Below are positions 8,680 through 19,900 of a stretch of 64,000 bases of DNA, in pieces (position 1 is the first letter of the stretch; each line of letters begins with the position of its first letter). The translations under genes were made by a program, and so were the position numbers. The notes beneath the pieces were generated by a model. That model was not told where the DNA came from. It saw only the letters and a list, made by a program, of their open reading frames with translations, and did no database searches. Source of the stretch: Bacteroidota bacterium (GTDB lineage: Bacteria > Bacteroidota > Bacteroidia > Chitinophagales > LD1). The stretch lies in contig JADKJG010000005.1 of NCBI GenBank assembly GCA_016722375.1, forward strand, positions 124,001-188,000, given 5' to 3'.

Positions 8680-9317
8680 TGCTCCCACTTTCAGATGACA
8701 TAGAAAACTATATCGCCTTCTACTCGGCACATGAAGATGAAGTTCTTCGCGAACTATCGCGCGAAACTCATCTGAAAATCCAGATGCCTCAAATGCTTTC
8801 TGGAAACATACAAGGCCAGTTTCTCGAAATGTTCAGTAGGCTATTACAACCTAAAAGAATACTGGAAATAGGAACCTTCACCGGTTACTCCGCTATCTGC
8901 CTCGCCAAAGGTTTGCATTCAGACGGTTTACTCTATACCCTCGACATCAATGAAGAGTTGAAGGCCATGTGTGAAAAATATTTTCACAAAGCCAATCTCC
9001 AACACAAGATCACACACCTTATCGGCGATGCAAAAAAAATCATCCCGCAATTAGATGAAACCTTTGATCTGGTATTTATAGATGCCGACAAAATCAATTA
9101 TTCCCTATACTACGACCTGGTCTTTGACAAAGTCCGCACCGGTGGCTACATCATCGCAGACAATGTACTATGGAGTGGCAAGGTCGTTGAACCAAAGAAA
9201 GACAAAGATACCGTCGCTATTGATGCCTACAACCAAAAAGTGGCCGCAGATAGTAGAGTCCATAACTTCATCCTGCCACTGCGCGATGGACTAAATATTG
9301 CACGGAAAACAGTTTAA
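8679..9317 (+). CDS. Class I SAM-dependent O-methyltransferase (caffeoyl-CoA OMT-like family 3)
   Basis: 212 residues. The Rossmann methyltransferase motif I is ILEIGTFTGYSAICLAKGL, followed by LYTLDIN (SAM ribose-binding Asp), IGDAKKIIPQL and FDLVFIDADKINYSLYYD, which match the metal-dependent methyltransferase_3 family. The late YIIADNVLWSGKV motif is also diagnostic. Bacterial members methylate catechol-like hydroxyls, but the natural substrate here cannot be deduced. The gene is translationally coupled to idi (one-base overlap). Confidence 0.9.
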   Translation: MLPLSDDIENYIAFYSAHEDEVLRELSRETHLKIQMPQMLSGNIQGQFLEMFSRLLQPKRILEIGTFTGYSAICLAKGLHSDGLLYTLDINEELKAMCEKYFHKANLQHKITHLIGDAKKIIPQLDETFDLVFIDADKINYSLYYDLVFDKVRTGGYIIADNVLWSGKVVEPKKDKDTVAIDAYNQKVAADSRVHNFILPLRDGLNIARKTV

Positions 9318-9395
9318 TACACAATATTCAGAGTATAAACCCCGTTAAACATAAAAACAGGTCATGTACATTTGTACCTGAGAAAGTCTCTGTTT

Positions 9396-10664
9396 ATGAT
9401 TAGGTTAATTACACTTTGCGTCTTCATGGGCACCTTGCTAATTCCCAAAGCCCAGCAAAAACAAAACGTCTTGAATTATGTTGAACGCTATAAAGGCGTC
9501 GCTATTCAGGAAATGGTGCGTTGTGGCATTCCGGCCAGTATCACGCTCGCTCAAGGAATTCATGAATCCAACAGCGGCAATTCTCCATTAGCCTCTAAAT
9601 CCAACAACCACTTTGGCATCAAGTGTAAAGCCGATTGGGAAGGGAAAAAACATTACCATAACGACGATGAACCCGATGAATGTTTCCGCGTCTATGAACA
9701 TCCTGAGGCCTCCTATGCCGACCACTCTGACTTTCTTGTTACCCGGTCGCGCTATGCCGATTTATTCAAATTGCAAATCAACGATTATAAAGGCTGGGCA
9801 AATGGACTAAAAGCCGCTGGCTATGCCACCAATCCAAAATACGCGCCTATACTCATTCAACTGATTGAAACCTACCACCTCGACCAGTTTGACCGCGAAG
9901 GAATTCTTGCGCTCAAGAACAAAAACAAAAAAACAAGTTATCCCGCACCGGTTGAGCCCGTGCAAGCGCTCGCCAAAAAAGAAACCCCGAAACCAACCGA
10001 ACAAGCGGTGACAAAAGATACAGTCCAGATTCGATTTTTGGGTGCAGTAGAAAATGAACAACCGCCAACACCCACCGAAAACTCAAGAACAGAATATACC
10101 GTAAACGGTTTGCGCGCATTGATTGCCCACCGCGATGAAGACCCCTTGACGATTGCTTGGAACTATGATCTGTACTATCAACAAGTAGTGCAATTCAACG
10201 ACCTGACACCGGATGAAAAATTCAAGGAAGGTGAGTTTATATTCCTCCAATCAAAGAAATCTAAAGGAGCAGAAAAAAACTATACGCTAAAAAACGGTGA
10301 GAGTATGCGAGATGTATCACAGAAGTTTGGCATCCGGTTAAGAGATTTGTATGCCAAGAACTTGATGAAAGCCTATGACCAGATTCCCGCCGGCGAAACC
10401 GTACAACTGCAAGAAAAGAGGAAGGCATCGCCAAGAACCATTTCTTATGCACAGTTTCTTAAATCACTGCATACCCAAGAAGCAACTACCACTACCTCCA
10501 ACCCAAGTCCCTACAATACAAACTCCCAATATCAGGTGCAGTCTTCAGACACTCTATATTCGATAGCCCGTAAGTTCAACTTGTCGGTAGAGCAGTTAAA
10601 AGCTCTTAATAAACTAGACAACACGAACATTCGTGAGGGACAAACGCTGGTAGTTGCCCAATAA
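9396..10664 (+). CDS. Secreted GH73-type glucosaminidase with LysM domains
   Basis: From the ATG at 9396 the protein has a signal peptide (MIRLITLCVFMGTLLIPKAQ). An N-terminal glucosaminidase domain of the FlgJ/LytG type follows, with ITLAQGIHESNSGNSPLA containing the catalytic Glu, then NNHFGIKC and YADHSDFL. Two or three LysM-like repeats follow, the last being YQVQSSDTLYSIARKFNLSVEQLKALNKL. It probably cuts the glycan chain of peptidoglycan in the periplasm. A TTG at 9372 in the same frame is a less likely start, because a TACATTTG promoter-like box (9367-9374) overlaps it and the signal peptide fits the ATG. A weak hairpin (TAGC/GCTA, then T4) follows the stop. Confidence 0.88.
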   Translation: MIRLITLCVFMGTLLIPKAQQKQNVLNYVERYKGVAIQEMVRCGIPASITLAQGIHESNSGNSPLASKSNNHFGIKCKADWEGKKHYHNDDEPDECFRVYEHPEASYADHSDFLVTRSRYADLFKLQINDYKGWANGLKAAGYATNPKYAPILIQLIETYHLDQFDREGILALKNKNKKTSYPAPVEPVQALAKKETPKPTEQAVTKDTVQIRFLGAVENEQPPTPTENSRTEYTVNGLRALIAHRDEDPLTIAWNYDLYYQQVVQFNDLTPDEKFKEGEFIFLQSKKSKGAEKNYTLKNGESMRDVSQKFGIRLRDLYAKNLMKAYDQIPAGETVQLQEKRKASPRTISYAQFLKSLHTQEATTTTSNPSPYNTNSQYQVQSSDTLYSIARKFNLSVEQLKALNKLDNTNIREGQTLVVAQ

Positions 10665-10720
10665 ATAGAGAACTTAGCGTAATGCTATTTTCGTTTGCAT
10701 ACTATTAGGTCAACTAATTC

Positions 10721-11383
10721 ATGAAAAATCTATTTCCAACCTTTATTTTCGCACTGATCTTTAGCATATACTCCTGCGCACAGCAAAAACAGGAACCGGT
10801 GCCAACTATTCAACCAAACAAAACAACGATGAGTGAACAAGCAAAATTAGATACCGTAACGCTGGGTGGCGGTTGTTTCTGGTGTACCGAAGCCATCTAT
10901 CAGCGCTTGAATGGAGTGGTTTCTGTAGCATCGGGCTATTCAGGCGGACAAATTGCTAACCCAACCTATAAAGAAGTTTGTTCGGGGCTGACCGGCCATG
11001 CTGAATGTACGCAAATCACTTTTGATGCCAATGTGGTACCCCTGGCCCAAGTGCTGGAAGTATTTTTCAAAACACATGACCCCACCACCGTGGACCGCCA
11101 AGGAAATGATGTGGGTACTCAATATCGTTCTGTCATTTTCTATAAAAACGAAGAACAAAAAAAAGTAGCCGAGGACATCAAAAACGGGCTGGATAAAAGT
11201 GGAGCTTTCTCCAAACCAATCGTTACCGAGATTGTGCCACTCACCACGTTCTACAAAGCCGAAGACTATCACCAAAACTACTACAACGAGAATAAAAGCT
11301 CCAACTCTTATTGCTCTATTGTCATTGTACCCAAAATTGAAAAGTTTGAGAAGTACTTTAAAGATAAGCTGAAGAAGGAGTAA
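10721..11383 (+). CDS. msrA: Peptide methionine-S-sulfoxide reductase MsrA (lipoprotein form)
   Basis: 220 residues. The first 19 form a lipoprotein signal ending IYSC (Cys19), so the enzyme is likely anchored in an outer cell compartment. The catalytic motif GGGCFWCTEAIY (Cys52, with Cys55) and the downstream GYSGG, YKEVCSGLTGHAECTQI, FFKTHDPTTVDRQGNDVGTQYRS and EDYHQNYY blocks are all standard MsrA. It reduces the S-form of methionine sulfoxide in oxidised proteins. No MsrB domain is fused. The gene stands between the glucosaminidase and hpt with ordinary gaps. Confidence 0.95.
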   Translation: MKNLFPTFIFALIFSIYSCAQQKQEPVPTIQPNKTTMSEQAKLDTVTLGGGCFWCTEAIYQRLNGVVSVASGYSGGQIANPTYKEVCSGLTGHAECTQITFDANVVPLAQVLEVFFKTHDPTTVDRQGNDVGTQYRSVIFYKNEEQKKVAEDIKNGLDKSGAFSKPIVTEIVPLTTFYKAEDYHQNYYNENKSSNSYCSIVIVPKIEKFEKYFKDKLKKE

Positions 11384-11504
11384 TTAGTGTCCAGTTGCTG
11401 ATTGTTAGACCTAAATGTTCGACAAACATATTTATAGCCGATGCCCCGTTTATCAATACTAATGCCTCGTATCTAATCACTGTTTTCTATATTCTCTTAT
11501 TTTT

Positions 11505-11512
11505 CATCTTTG
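11505..11512 (+). promoter_or_regulatory. Probable -7 box for hpt
   Basis: CATCTTTG, followed by GC, is one base off TAnnTTTG and lies 13 bases before the hpt ATG in an AT-rich stretch. Confidence 0.3.
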
Positions 11513-11525
11513 GCACCAAATATAT

Positions 11526-12068
11526 ATGGAGAAGCTAGTCAAGCTGGGCGATAAAACTTTCAGGCTATACAAGAGTGAAAGCGAAATATTCGCTGCTATT
11601 CGAAATATTGCTTCTCAGATCAACGACGATTATATCGGCAAAAGACCGGTATTGATTCCCGTCCTCAACGGCTCTTTTATGTTTGCGGCAGACCTGTTGC
11701 GCGAACTGAGATTAGACTGCGAACTTTCCTTTATCAAAGTAGCTTCCTATAAAGGCATGCAGTCCAATAGCGATGCCTCTACCCTCATCGGGCTTAATAA
11801 AAACCTGGAAGGTCGCCACGTAATTATCATAGAAGATATTGTAGATACCGGCCACACCCTCGCCCACATTGTCCCTACGCTTCTGGCACAAAATCCCGCT
11901 TCGCTCAAAGTCGCTTCGCTGCTCATCAAACCCTTTGATCTGAAAGCCAGCGTCAACATTGATTACGTAGGCATGGAAATTCCCAACGAATTCATCGTAG
12001 GCTACGGATTAGACTATGATGGGCTGGGAAGAAACCTACGCGACATTTATCAGGTAGTCATTGAGTGA
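11526..12068 (+). CDS. hpt: Hypoxanthine phosphoribosyltransferase
   Basis: 180 residues, normal for bacterial HPRT. The PRPP-binding motif VIIIEDIVDTGHTL (about residues 99-112, with the Glu-Asp pair and DTG) is clear. The N-terminal VLNGSFMFAADLLREL and the flexible-loop SYKGMQS are in the expected order. It salvages hypoxanthine and probably guanine to IMP and GMP in the cytoplasm. The flavoprotein gene follows 18 bases later. Confidence 0.95.
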   Translation: MEKLVKLGDKTFRLYKSESEIFAAIRNIASQINDDYIGKRPVLIPVLNGSFMFAADLLRELRLDCELSFIKVASYKGMQSNSDASTLIGLNKNLEGRHVIIIEDIVDTGHTLAHIVPTLLAQNPASLKVASLLIKPFDLKASVNIDYVGMEIPNEFIVGYGLDYDGLGRNLRDIYQVVIE

Positions 12069-12086
12069 TTATTACCGGTTCCGGTT

Positions 12087-13313
12087 ATGAGACAAATCGT
12101 CGTCATAGGAGGCGGAGCAGCAGGGTTTTTTGCCGCCCTAGCAAGTGCCGAAAACAATCCTGATGCACAAGTCACCATTCTTGAAAAATCTTCCACACTT
12201 CTATCTAAAGTAAAAATCAGCGGCGGCGGGCGGTGCAACGTCACTCATGCCTGCTTTGATGCCAAAGAGTTAATCAAAAATTATCCCAGAGGAGAGAAGC
12301 AATTGCTCGGACCTTTCACCCGGTTCAATCCTTCGCACACCGTTGATTGGTTTGAAGCCAAAGGCGTGAAACTGAAACGCGAAGCAGATGGAAGAATGTT
12401 TCCGGCCACCGATTCATCACAAACCATCATAGATTGTTTCCTCCAAGAAGCCAAACGCCTCGGAGTAGCGATCAAGATGCAAACCGGAGTAGAAACTATC
12501 AAGCCCGACGATGCAAAGTTTCATTTAGTCACCAACAAAAATACACCCATCATCGCCGATGCGGTCATTATCACCACCGGTTCCGGTTCATCTATGTGGA
12601 GCCTCTTGTCCGGTCTCGGCCATACCATCGTGCCACCGGTTCCCTCGCTCTTCACCTTTAACATAAACGACCAGCGCATCAAAGGTCTGGAAGGTCTATC
12701 TGTGCCCCACGCTACGGTCTCCGTCGTTCCACCTGCGACTCATAAAGCACCCTATTCAAAATTATCTTCCACCGGCCCTTTGCTCATCACCCACTGGGGA
12801 ATGAGCGGCCCGGCCATCCTGCGTTTGTCTGCCTGGGGTGCGCGGATCTTATCAGACTCCAAACACCAATTTGAAATAGAAATAAACTGGACCGGCGAAC
12901 CTTCTATCAACGAGCTGCGCGAAACCATCAAGCAGTTCAAACAATCACACCCAAAAAAGGTCGTTTCGATCAACCCTCTTCTCCCACTACCCAAAAGGCT
13001 CTGGGAGCGGCTCTCAAGCACTATCTGCCAAACGTCCACCAACTACGCCGACCTCTCCAACAAACAGATTGAGGGCCTCGCCACAGCGCTTGCCGCCTCC
13101 CGCTTCCACGTGCTCGGCAAATCCACCTTCAAAGATGAGTTTGTAACAGCCGGTGGAGTCAGTCTAGATGAAGTGGACTTTAAAACCATGCAGAGCAAAA
13201 TTATCCCCGGACTATATTTTGCCGGCGAAGTATTAGACATGGATGCCATCACGGGAGGCTTCAATTTTCAGGCAGCCTGGACTACCGGCTGGGTTGCGGG
13301 GAACGCCATCTAA
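12087..13313 (+). CDS. HI0933/BaiN-type NAD(P)/FAD-dependent oxidoreductase
   Basis: 408 residues. The N-terminus is an FAD-binding dinucleotide fold, VVIGGGAAGFFAALASAENN, followed by the family signature LLSKVKISGGGRCNVTHAC. Later blocks PADADGRMFP-like (READGRMFPATDSS), STGPLLITHWGMSGPAIL, VTAGGVSLDEVD and the C-terminal GLYFAGEVLDMDAITGGFNFQAAWTTGW are typical of the HI0933 family. The physiological substrate of this family is mostly unknown. The gene ends the housekeeping series and is followed by array B. Confidence 0.9.
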   Translation: MRQIVVIGGGAAGFFAALASAENNPDAQVTILEKSSTLLSKVKISGGGRCNVTHACFDAKELIKNYPRGEKQLLGPFTRFNPSHTVDWFEAKGVKLKREADGRMFPATDSSQTIIDCFLQEAKRLGVAIKMQTGVETIKPDDAKFHLVTNKNTPIIADAVIITTGSGSSMWSLLSGLGHTIVPPVPSLFTFNINDQRIKGLEGLSVPHATVSVVPPATHKAPYSKLSSTGPLLITHWGMSGPAILRLSAWGARILSDSKHQFEIEINWTGEPSINELRETIKQFKQSHPKKVVSINPLLPLPKRLWERLSSTICQTSTNYADLSNKQIEGLATALAASRFHVLGKSTFKDEFVTAGGVSLDEVDFKTMQSKIIPGLYFAGEVLDMDAITGGFNFQAAWTTGWVAGNAI

Positions 13314-13368
13314 GTCATTCCTTCCCGGAGCGCTCTACCATTTTACCGAAACATTCTTCCCTGTTTTC

Positions 13369-13591
13369 GTCACGAGTTTAGGTATTTCTGTCACAGACTT
13401 ACCTATTTCCGTGGCGGACTTCCCTATTTCTGCGGCGGACTTACCTCATTCTGCGGCGAACTTCCCTAATTTCGTGGCGACTTGTCCTCATTCCCTCACG
13501 GACTTACCTCATTCTGTCACAGACTTACCTCATTCTGTCGCGGACTTCCCTCATTCTGTCACAAACTTGCCTCATTCTGTGACAGAATGAG
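13369..13591. repeat. Array B: 10 tandem 21-bp units plus inverted end
   Basis: Ten units of exactly 21 bp begin at 13369, 13390 and so on to 13558, with shared core CGGACTTCCCTCATTCT or CAGACTTACCTCATTCT. The eleventh position turns over: CTCATTCTGT at 13571-13580 pairs perfectly with ACAGAATGAG at 13582-13591 across a single G. The ORF that crosses the array would encode (T/A)DLPHSV heptapeptides, but this follows from the period being a multiple of three. No spacers are present, so it is not a CRISPR array. The rest of the gap to 13990 is AT-rich with no gene seen. Confidence 0.92.
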
Positions 13592-13604
13592 TCTGGATTT
13601 TTTT
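13571..13604 (+). terminator. Terminator-like hairpin at the end of array B
   Basis: A perfect 10-bp stem with a one-base centre (in RNA the loop would open to 3-5 bases) is followed six bases later by seven T residues at 13598-13604. It would end + strand transcription from the flavoprotein gene or from the array itself. Confidence 0.5.
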
Positions 13605-13990
13605 GAAAACAGGCTATAAAATTGTTAATTCGCAGAAAAGCGTCCAGTTTTTATTCCAAAGTGGGATTTATGATAATGTCTGAATTGTTAAAGCAGTTTA
13701 TTGTTTTCTTTCATGCTTTAGCTTGTATAAATATACTAGAAATATGTATTTGTATATACTATTTGGTATAACACGTAAAGTAATTGGAAAAAGGCTTGGC
13801 AATTATTAACAGATTGTATAGCTTTGACCAATCAATTATGGAAAGATACCCGGCAGCAAGAATGAGATGTAACTGGTGATTTAGATTCTTCCTTGGAGGA
13901 AGAACATAGGGTGTGAAGGCTGAAGAGTTAGCATTGGCGTTGAATAAAGTATAGATTCTTTTATCAATAAACTCACACAAACCTAATCCC

Positions 13991-16900
13991 ATGAAAAAAT
14001 CTCTCCCGTTCCTTGTATGCCTACTCCTCATCCTTTTCGGAAAAACATTTCTCAGCGCTCAAGATGTAAAATGGGCCATTCGCGTCGGTGGTTCCGGCAC
14101 GGAGATAGGTTTTAACATTGCGGTGGATAGTAGCAAGCGCACCTATGCTGCGCAGCAAATCATTAGCGGCACGAGCGTCAATTTCAACGGTAGTTGTACC
14201 ATAACGGGAGGGTCTAACAGTTATGATGTGTCCTTTGTCAGATTAGATACTGTCGGTGCCTGTATCTCTTCAAAATATATCATCACTCAAAACGATAACG
14301 TGATGGGTTTAAGGCTGGACAGCCTCAATAATATCTATATCGTAGGCAACCGGTCAGGAACCAATTCTCTTTGCACCTCACAGGCCACCTCCGGTCAGGA
14401 CCTCTTGCTGGCCAAATTAAGCTCAACCGGTACCTGCACCTGGGGAAAAAAGATAGGTGGATCGAGTGGTGATTACGGATACCGGCTGAGCTTAGACCGC
14501 GATGGCAACATCTACATCACAGGCAGCTTTGCCGGAACCGTTTCTTTCGACGGAATATCTCTGGTATCGGGCGGCAGCAATGATGGCTTCATCGCCAAAT
14601 TCAATAACAGCGGCACCATTCAGTGGGCAAAAAAATTTGGTAGCACCGGTGACGACTTTGGGTATGGAATTTCTAATGTGGTGAACGGTAATTTCTATGT
14701 CTGCGGACGCGTTCAGAACACCGGCACCTTTGGAACTTTATCTGCTGTCAGTAAGGGAGGATACGACGCTTTTATCGCAAAAGTAGATGCCTCTAATGGA
14801 AGTTTCGTTTGGCTGCGTACCGCCGGAGTATCCGGCGCGGCCAATGAAAATGGCATACAGGTAGTGATGGATCCATCCGGAAATGCACTTTATACGGTGC
14901 TGGTCAGCGGGGGAGCTATTTTCGGAACCGACACGATACCCTATCGCTGTGAAGCCGTAGTCATGTATAATTCCGATGGAGATATACAGTGGACCCGACC
15001 TATGGGATCCGCTGCCGGTTATATCGGACCCAGCGTAGCCATACATGATTCCACCATTTATTTTGCAGGGGCTCTTGGTGCCACTACCTATATCGGTCCC
15101 TTTACGGCCACCACCGCAGGGGGCGCGGATATACTTCTGGCGGCGCTGGACTATTCCGGCAAGCCACTCTGGGTAAAAACTTATGGGAGCACCGCCTCCG
15201 ATTATGCTATGGAAATAGCCTGTGATCAGGAGGGTGACTTATATGTCACCGGTGTTTTCAGTGGTACCGTGAACTTTGGCGGCATCAGTCGTACCTCGTC
15301 GGGTTCTAATGACGTATATTACTTCAAAGCCACTCCACCGCTTCTGATCACCAAGGTGGCCGAAGGTAAAAACATGGTGTGCGGCACCGGAGCATTTGAC
15401 GTAGCATACCGGACAGGAACTATATTCGACACCACCAATGTATTTACCGTGGAGTTATCTGATACAGCAGGGAATTTCAGCCAACCGGTTCCGGTAGGCA
15501 CGCTTAATGCTACTACCTCCGGAACCATCACAGCCACCATTCCTGATACCATTCCGGCAGGCAGCAGCTACAGATTACGAATCACCTCTTCTAACCCCGC
15601 CACTACGGGTGCCGAATACGCCACTAATTTCAGACTATCCCCAATCCCATCCACCCCCACTCCGCCCACCCCACAAACCTCTTGCAGCGACACTACCGTG
15701 CTGTTTGTGTTTGACAGCATCCTAGCCGGTAGCGGAGGCCATCAAATTGAATGGGCATTGAGTAGTTTGTTCGACACCACCGAAATCATTGAAAGCAATG
15801 GCAGCATTAATCTCTTGGTGGAATCTGGTGCTATGGATACGCTCTGGATGAGGAGCAGGGATAGTATAACTGGTTGTGTGAGTGGGATTGTTTGGACGAC
15901 GGGGAGGGTGAATGCTGTCCCTGACCAACCAACTACATCGGAGTTACTAACTTCTCTTGAAGACACAGTTGCAATCTTTTCATTTGACACAGTTGAGGCC
16001 GGTAGTGGCGGTGATAAAATCGAATGGAGTTTAATAAGCGACTACAGTAGTTCAACAACTGAAACATCGCCAGCCACCCTTGCGATTGACGTAAACTCCG
16101 GCGGGAACAAAACCATTTATATCCGGACAGATAATGAAATCACCGGCTGTAATAGCGAAAGCATAATGTTCATAGTAATGAATGGAGTACAATACGGCAA
16201 TGACAGTTCCACTAATGCACCACCAACTTTCTTTTCGGTAAAAAGCCAAATGGAGGCATACATGGAAGCCAATCCTGTGGAAGAACCTGAGGAAGACGGC
16301 CCTGAGAATAATTATTTAAAATGGAAATGGTTTTGGGAGCCTAGGCATAATCCTCAAAACGGAAGGCTAGATGCTGCTGCTGCTGCTCTGATCGCTTACG
16401 GATCAAACCCGGGAAATTATTGTGATACTTCGTCGGCTTTTCCTTCAAATTGGCAATCGATGGGGCCGTCTGATGACGCGGAGCATAGAGGGCGGGTTAA
16501 TCAGATTTGGATTGAGCCTGGTGATAGTAGCCACTTAATCGTAGGCACTACTGGTGGTGTTTGGGAATTGAACGGTAATACATGGACATGCATGACGGAC
16601 AACGGTGGAATACCTTCCACCGCTATTTCGGCTTTAGCCGTTAATCCTACTTCCGGTAATCAGGGAGATATAAGAGTGGGGCTTGGTTCTGCATCGCAAA
16701 GTAATGATGATCATCATCAATGGACCCACGGATATGGATTAGGTGTAGCCATTAGGGATAAGACTTCTCATGAATGGTCAATAGATGAAGGTTTTAGAAA
16801 CCATTACTATGCAATGGACTCAAATTGGTTGCCGATAGTTAGCTCAGCCGTTTTTAAACCAGGCTCCCAAGATTTTTATGTAAGCGCAGGAAGGTATATT

Positions 16901-19900
16901 TTTAGAAAACTTGCAGGCCAGTCTAATTATGAAACGGTTTATACCGATTTTTTCCCTTTCGCTAAAATAGGCCAAATTACTTTTTCAAAAACAGATTCTT
17001 CAAAAGCGCTTGCTACTGCAACCGGCCCCATAACGAAATTATTGCGTTCAACAGAAGGAGGGAAATCTGGTTCTTGGGTTGATATATCAAATCATGTTTT
17101 CAAAGGAACTGATTTCAATACTACCTTTGGTACATATCCTGATACCAATTGGGGGACATGGAATAATGTTGGCAATGGAGTTAATTGGAAAGTGGTTAGT
17201 GTTCCAATCTCAGTAAATAATATGGCTGCACGAGTTGTATCAACGTCTCAGGATAGTACTGCTACTTTAGTAAGCGAGTTTCCCGGTGGCTCGATGCAAC
17301 CCAATAGCTACTGGTCAATCTCTTTTGATGCAGCAATTCCTGCCAATGTGCAACTCCGAATCCGACTTTGCCAAGATACAGGTCAAATTTATAATACCAG
17401 CTACTTCCCGCATGAAATTGCTTTTGATGTTGTGTCTAGTAATCGGCTTTTAGCCAAGTATGGTTTTTCTTTTACTAACCCAACCAATACATTTTACAGA
17501 TTTATAGGCATTGATGCATATCTGCCAGGATCAACCACACCTCTCATAATTGATAATATTACCCTCAGATCGCTTTCATCCGCTACATATTTTTATGATA
17601 TTGTAAAAGACCATACAACGGGAAATCCTACCTCAGGACATGAAATAGCCTATATAGCTGTTAAGGATATGAACCATGTTGTTACCTTAGTTAAGTATGA
17701 TTTGGACAATTTAAGTCATCCGGTAATCTGGTCCAAACCTGCAATTGCTTTACGTACAGATGTAAAAGTGCAGGTTCCGGAATATAACCACAATAGAATA
17801 TACTTAGCTGGGTCTCAAGATTGGGTTTATAAAACCGATAGTTCGCAATTGTCTTCGCTTTCATTTAACTTGACAGCTTCTTCCCATATTGACATCAGAA
17901 GCCTGGAATTAATTGATGAATATGGGAATGAACTATATGTAGGTAATGACGGCGGAATAAGCAAATTATCTAATGGTGGAAGTGTAATACAAAATTATAA
18001 CAAAAGTGGTTTTGCCACTAACCTCACTTTTGGATTCAGCAGTTCGGAGGCAATTAAAAGCAGAGTTTTAGCTGGGAACGTAGATAACGCAACATTATGT
18101 TGAGATGGTTCCGGCAATTGGGTTAACGTGCCTCCGGTTTATGATAGTTATGAAACAGCGATTGACCGCGAAGATGGTGATAACGGATGGACCCAATTAG
18201 GCGGTGGTGATGGAGAATCTTTTTTGTATTCTACAAATGATGTTTTAACTGGTTTTCCTCCGCAACGAAATCCGAATCAACCAGATGCAACTAATTATAC
18301 GCGCCAAATCTTCATTAAACAAATGTTTTATCACCCATGGACAAATAAGTTATTATGCGGAACGAATGACATTCAGGTTTATAATGAATCCAACGATACC
18401 TGGGCAAAGCTAAATGCCAATCAAGGGCAAGCAGGTACCTATGATTTTAGGGAGGCCGGGCTGCCAGGTGATGTAGAAAAGGGAGGAATTACTGCTATGT
18501 GGGTAGGAAAAAATTTAAAGGACGATATACAATACGTTATCAGTAATACGTCCTTAATCTATCGCCATTGGCAGGACATTTCCGATAATAATACATGGAA
18601 ATGGAGTTCGATAGGAACCCTTAAGACATACGGGAATGATTCTGCTATAAGTAACTTTACGCAAGGGCAGTATTGGGCAAAGTATCGTTATCATCTACCC
18701 ATGTGCGTTACGGCAGATCCAGATAATCCTTTACACGTTTGGGTGGGCTTTGGAGGTATGAAAGGCTGGCACCCTGATGATCCATTGGCTAATTCTGGCG
18801 ATCAACGCATTTTCCGTTCCGATGATGGCGGTGAACATTGGACTGATTGCAGCGCTGGTCTGCCTCCTTTCCCTGTAACCAAAATTGTTTACCAGGATGG
18901 CACCGACGACATTTTATATGCAGCCACTGATATTGGGGTGTATGCGTGGGATAAAAATTTCGAAAACGACAGCGGCCCTAATGGCAGATGGGTTTGTTTC
19001 CATGAAAATCTCCCAAACGTAGTAATCACCGATATGGAAATTGTGCAGTGCGAAAACAAAATTCGTGTTTCTACGTGGGGAAGAGGAATTTGGGAAACGG
19101 CGCTTCCACCGGTGCCGGAAGCCCAGCGGCGTGAGTTACTCATTGAAGAAAATACAACATGGAGCCATACTCGAATGGTGGCCACGACGATAAGGATTCA
19201 AAGCGATGCGGCATTGATCATCAATAACAGAGCTACTATATTGATGGCGCCTGGAACCAGCATTATTGTTGAACCGGGAGGAAAATTGATGGTGGATAGT
19301 GGAAAAATAACCAGCGGTTGTGGCGAAACATGGGATGGAATTATTGTTAAAGGTGACATGGCATCTCATGCGCAAAACCTGAGCACCACCAATAACGCAA
19401 CAGCCATGAGCAATCAGGGGTTTGTTTATTTGTTCGGCGCGACGATAGAAAACGCCTACGAAGCTTTGCGGGTGTGGAATCCGGCGGTGGGGTGGGTGAG
19501 CGGTGATCATAATATCGGGGGAACCGGCGGCATTGTGAGGGCTGTTAATACCACCTTTAAGAACAACCGGCGAAGCGCCGAGTTTATGTGGTATAGAAAT
19601 ACCAATGATGCTGCCAATAAAAGTCATTTCTATAATTGCCGATTTGAAACGGATGCCGCGCACACGCCTGTCTATCCGTTTTCCGCTCATGTAACGATGT
19701 GGGGAGTCAATGGAATAACGTTTAAGGGTTGTACCTTTGAGAACCAGAATACGCAGAGCGATTCCATGCAAGACAAAGTATTAGGCGTGGGCATCCGGGC
19801 GATTGATGCTGGCTTTAAGGTGCTGGACTTTGGCTCACAGCGAAGCGAATTCAAAAATTTTAAGGAAGGGATTTACATCAGTTCCTTAACTTCTCCTTAC

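Noticed and set aside
13243..13590. ORF with (T/A)DLPHSV heptapeptide repeats
   Set aside because: It starts inside the flavoprotein gene in another frame and is explained by array B.
13369..13591. CRISPR array
   Set aside because: Units are contiguous with no spacers, and no cas genes are in the window. The same applies to arrays A, C and D.
18101..18103. TGA read as tryptophan genome-wide
   Set aside because: Many intact genes in the window end in TGA, so only this site is affected.
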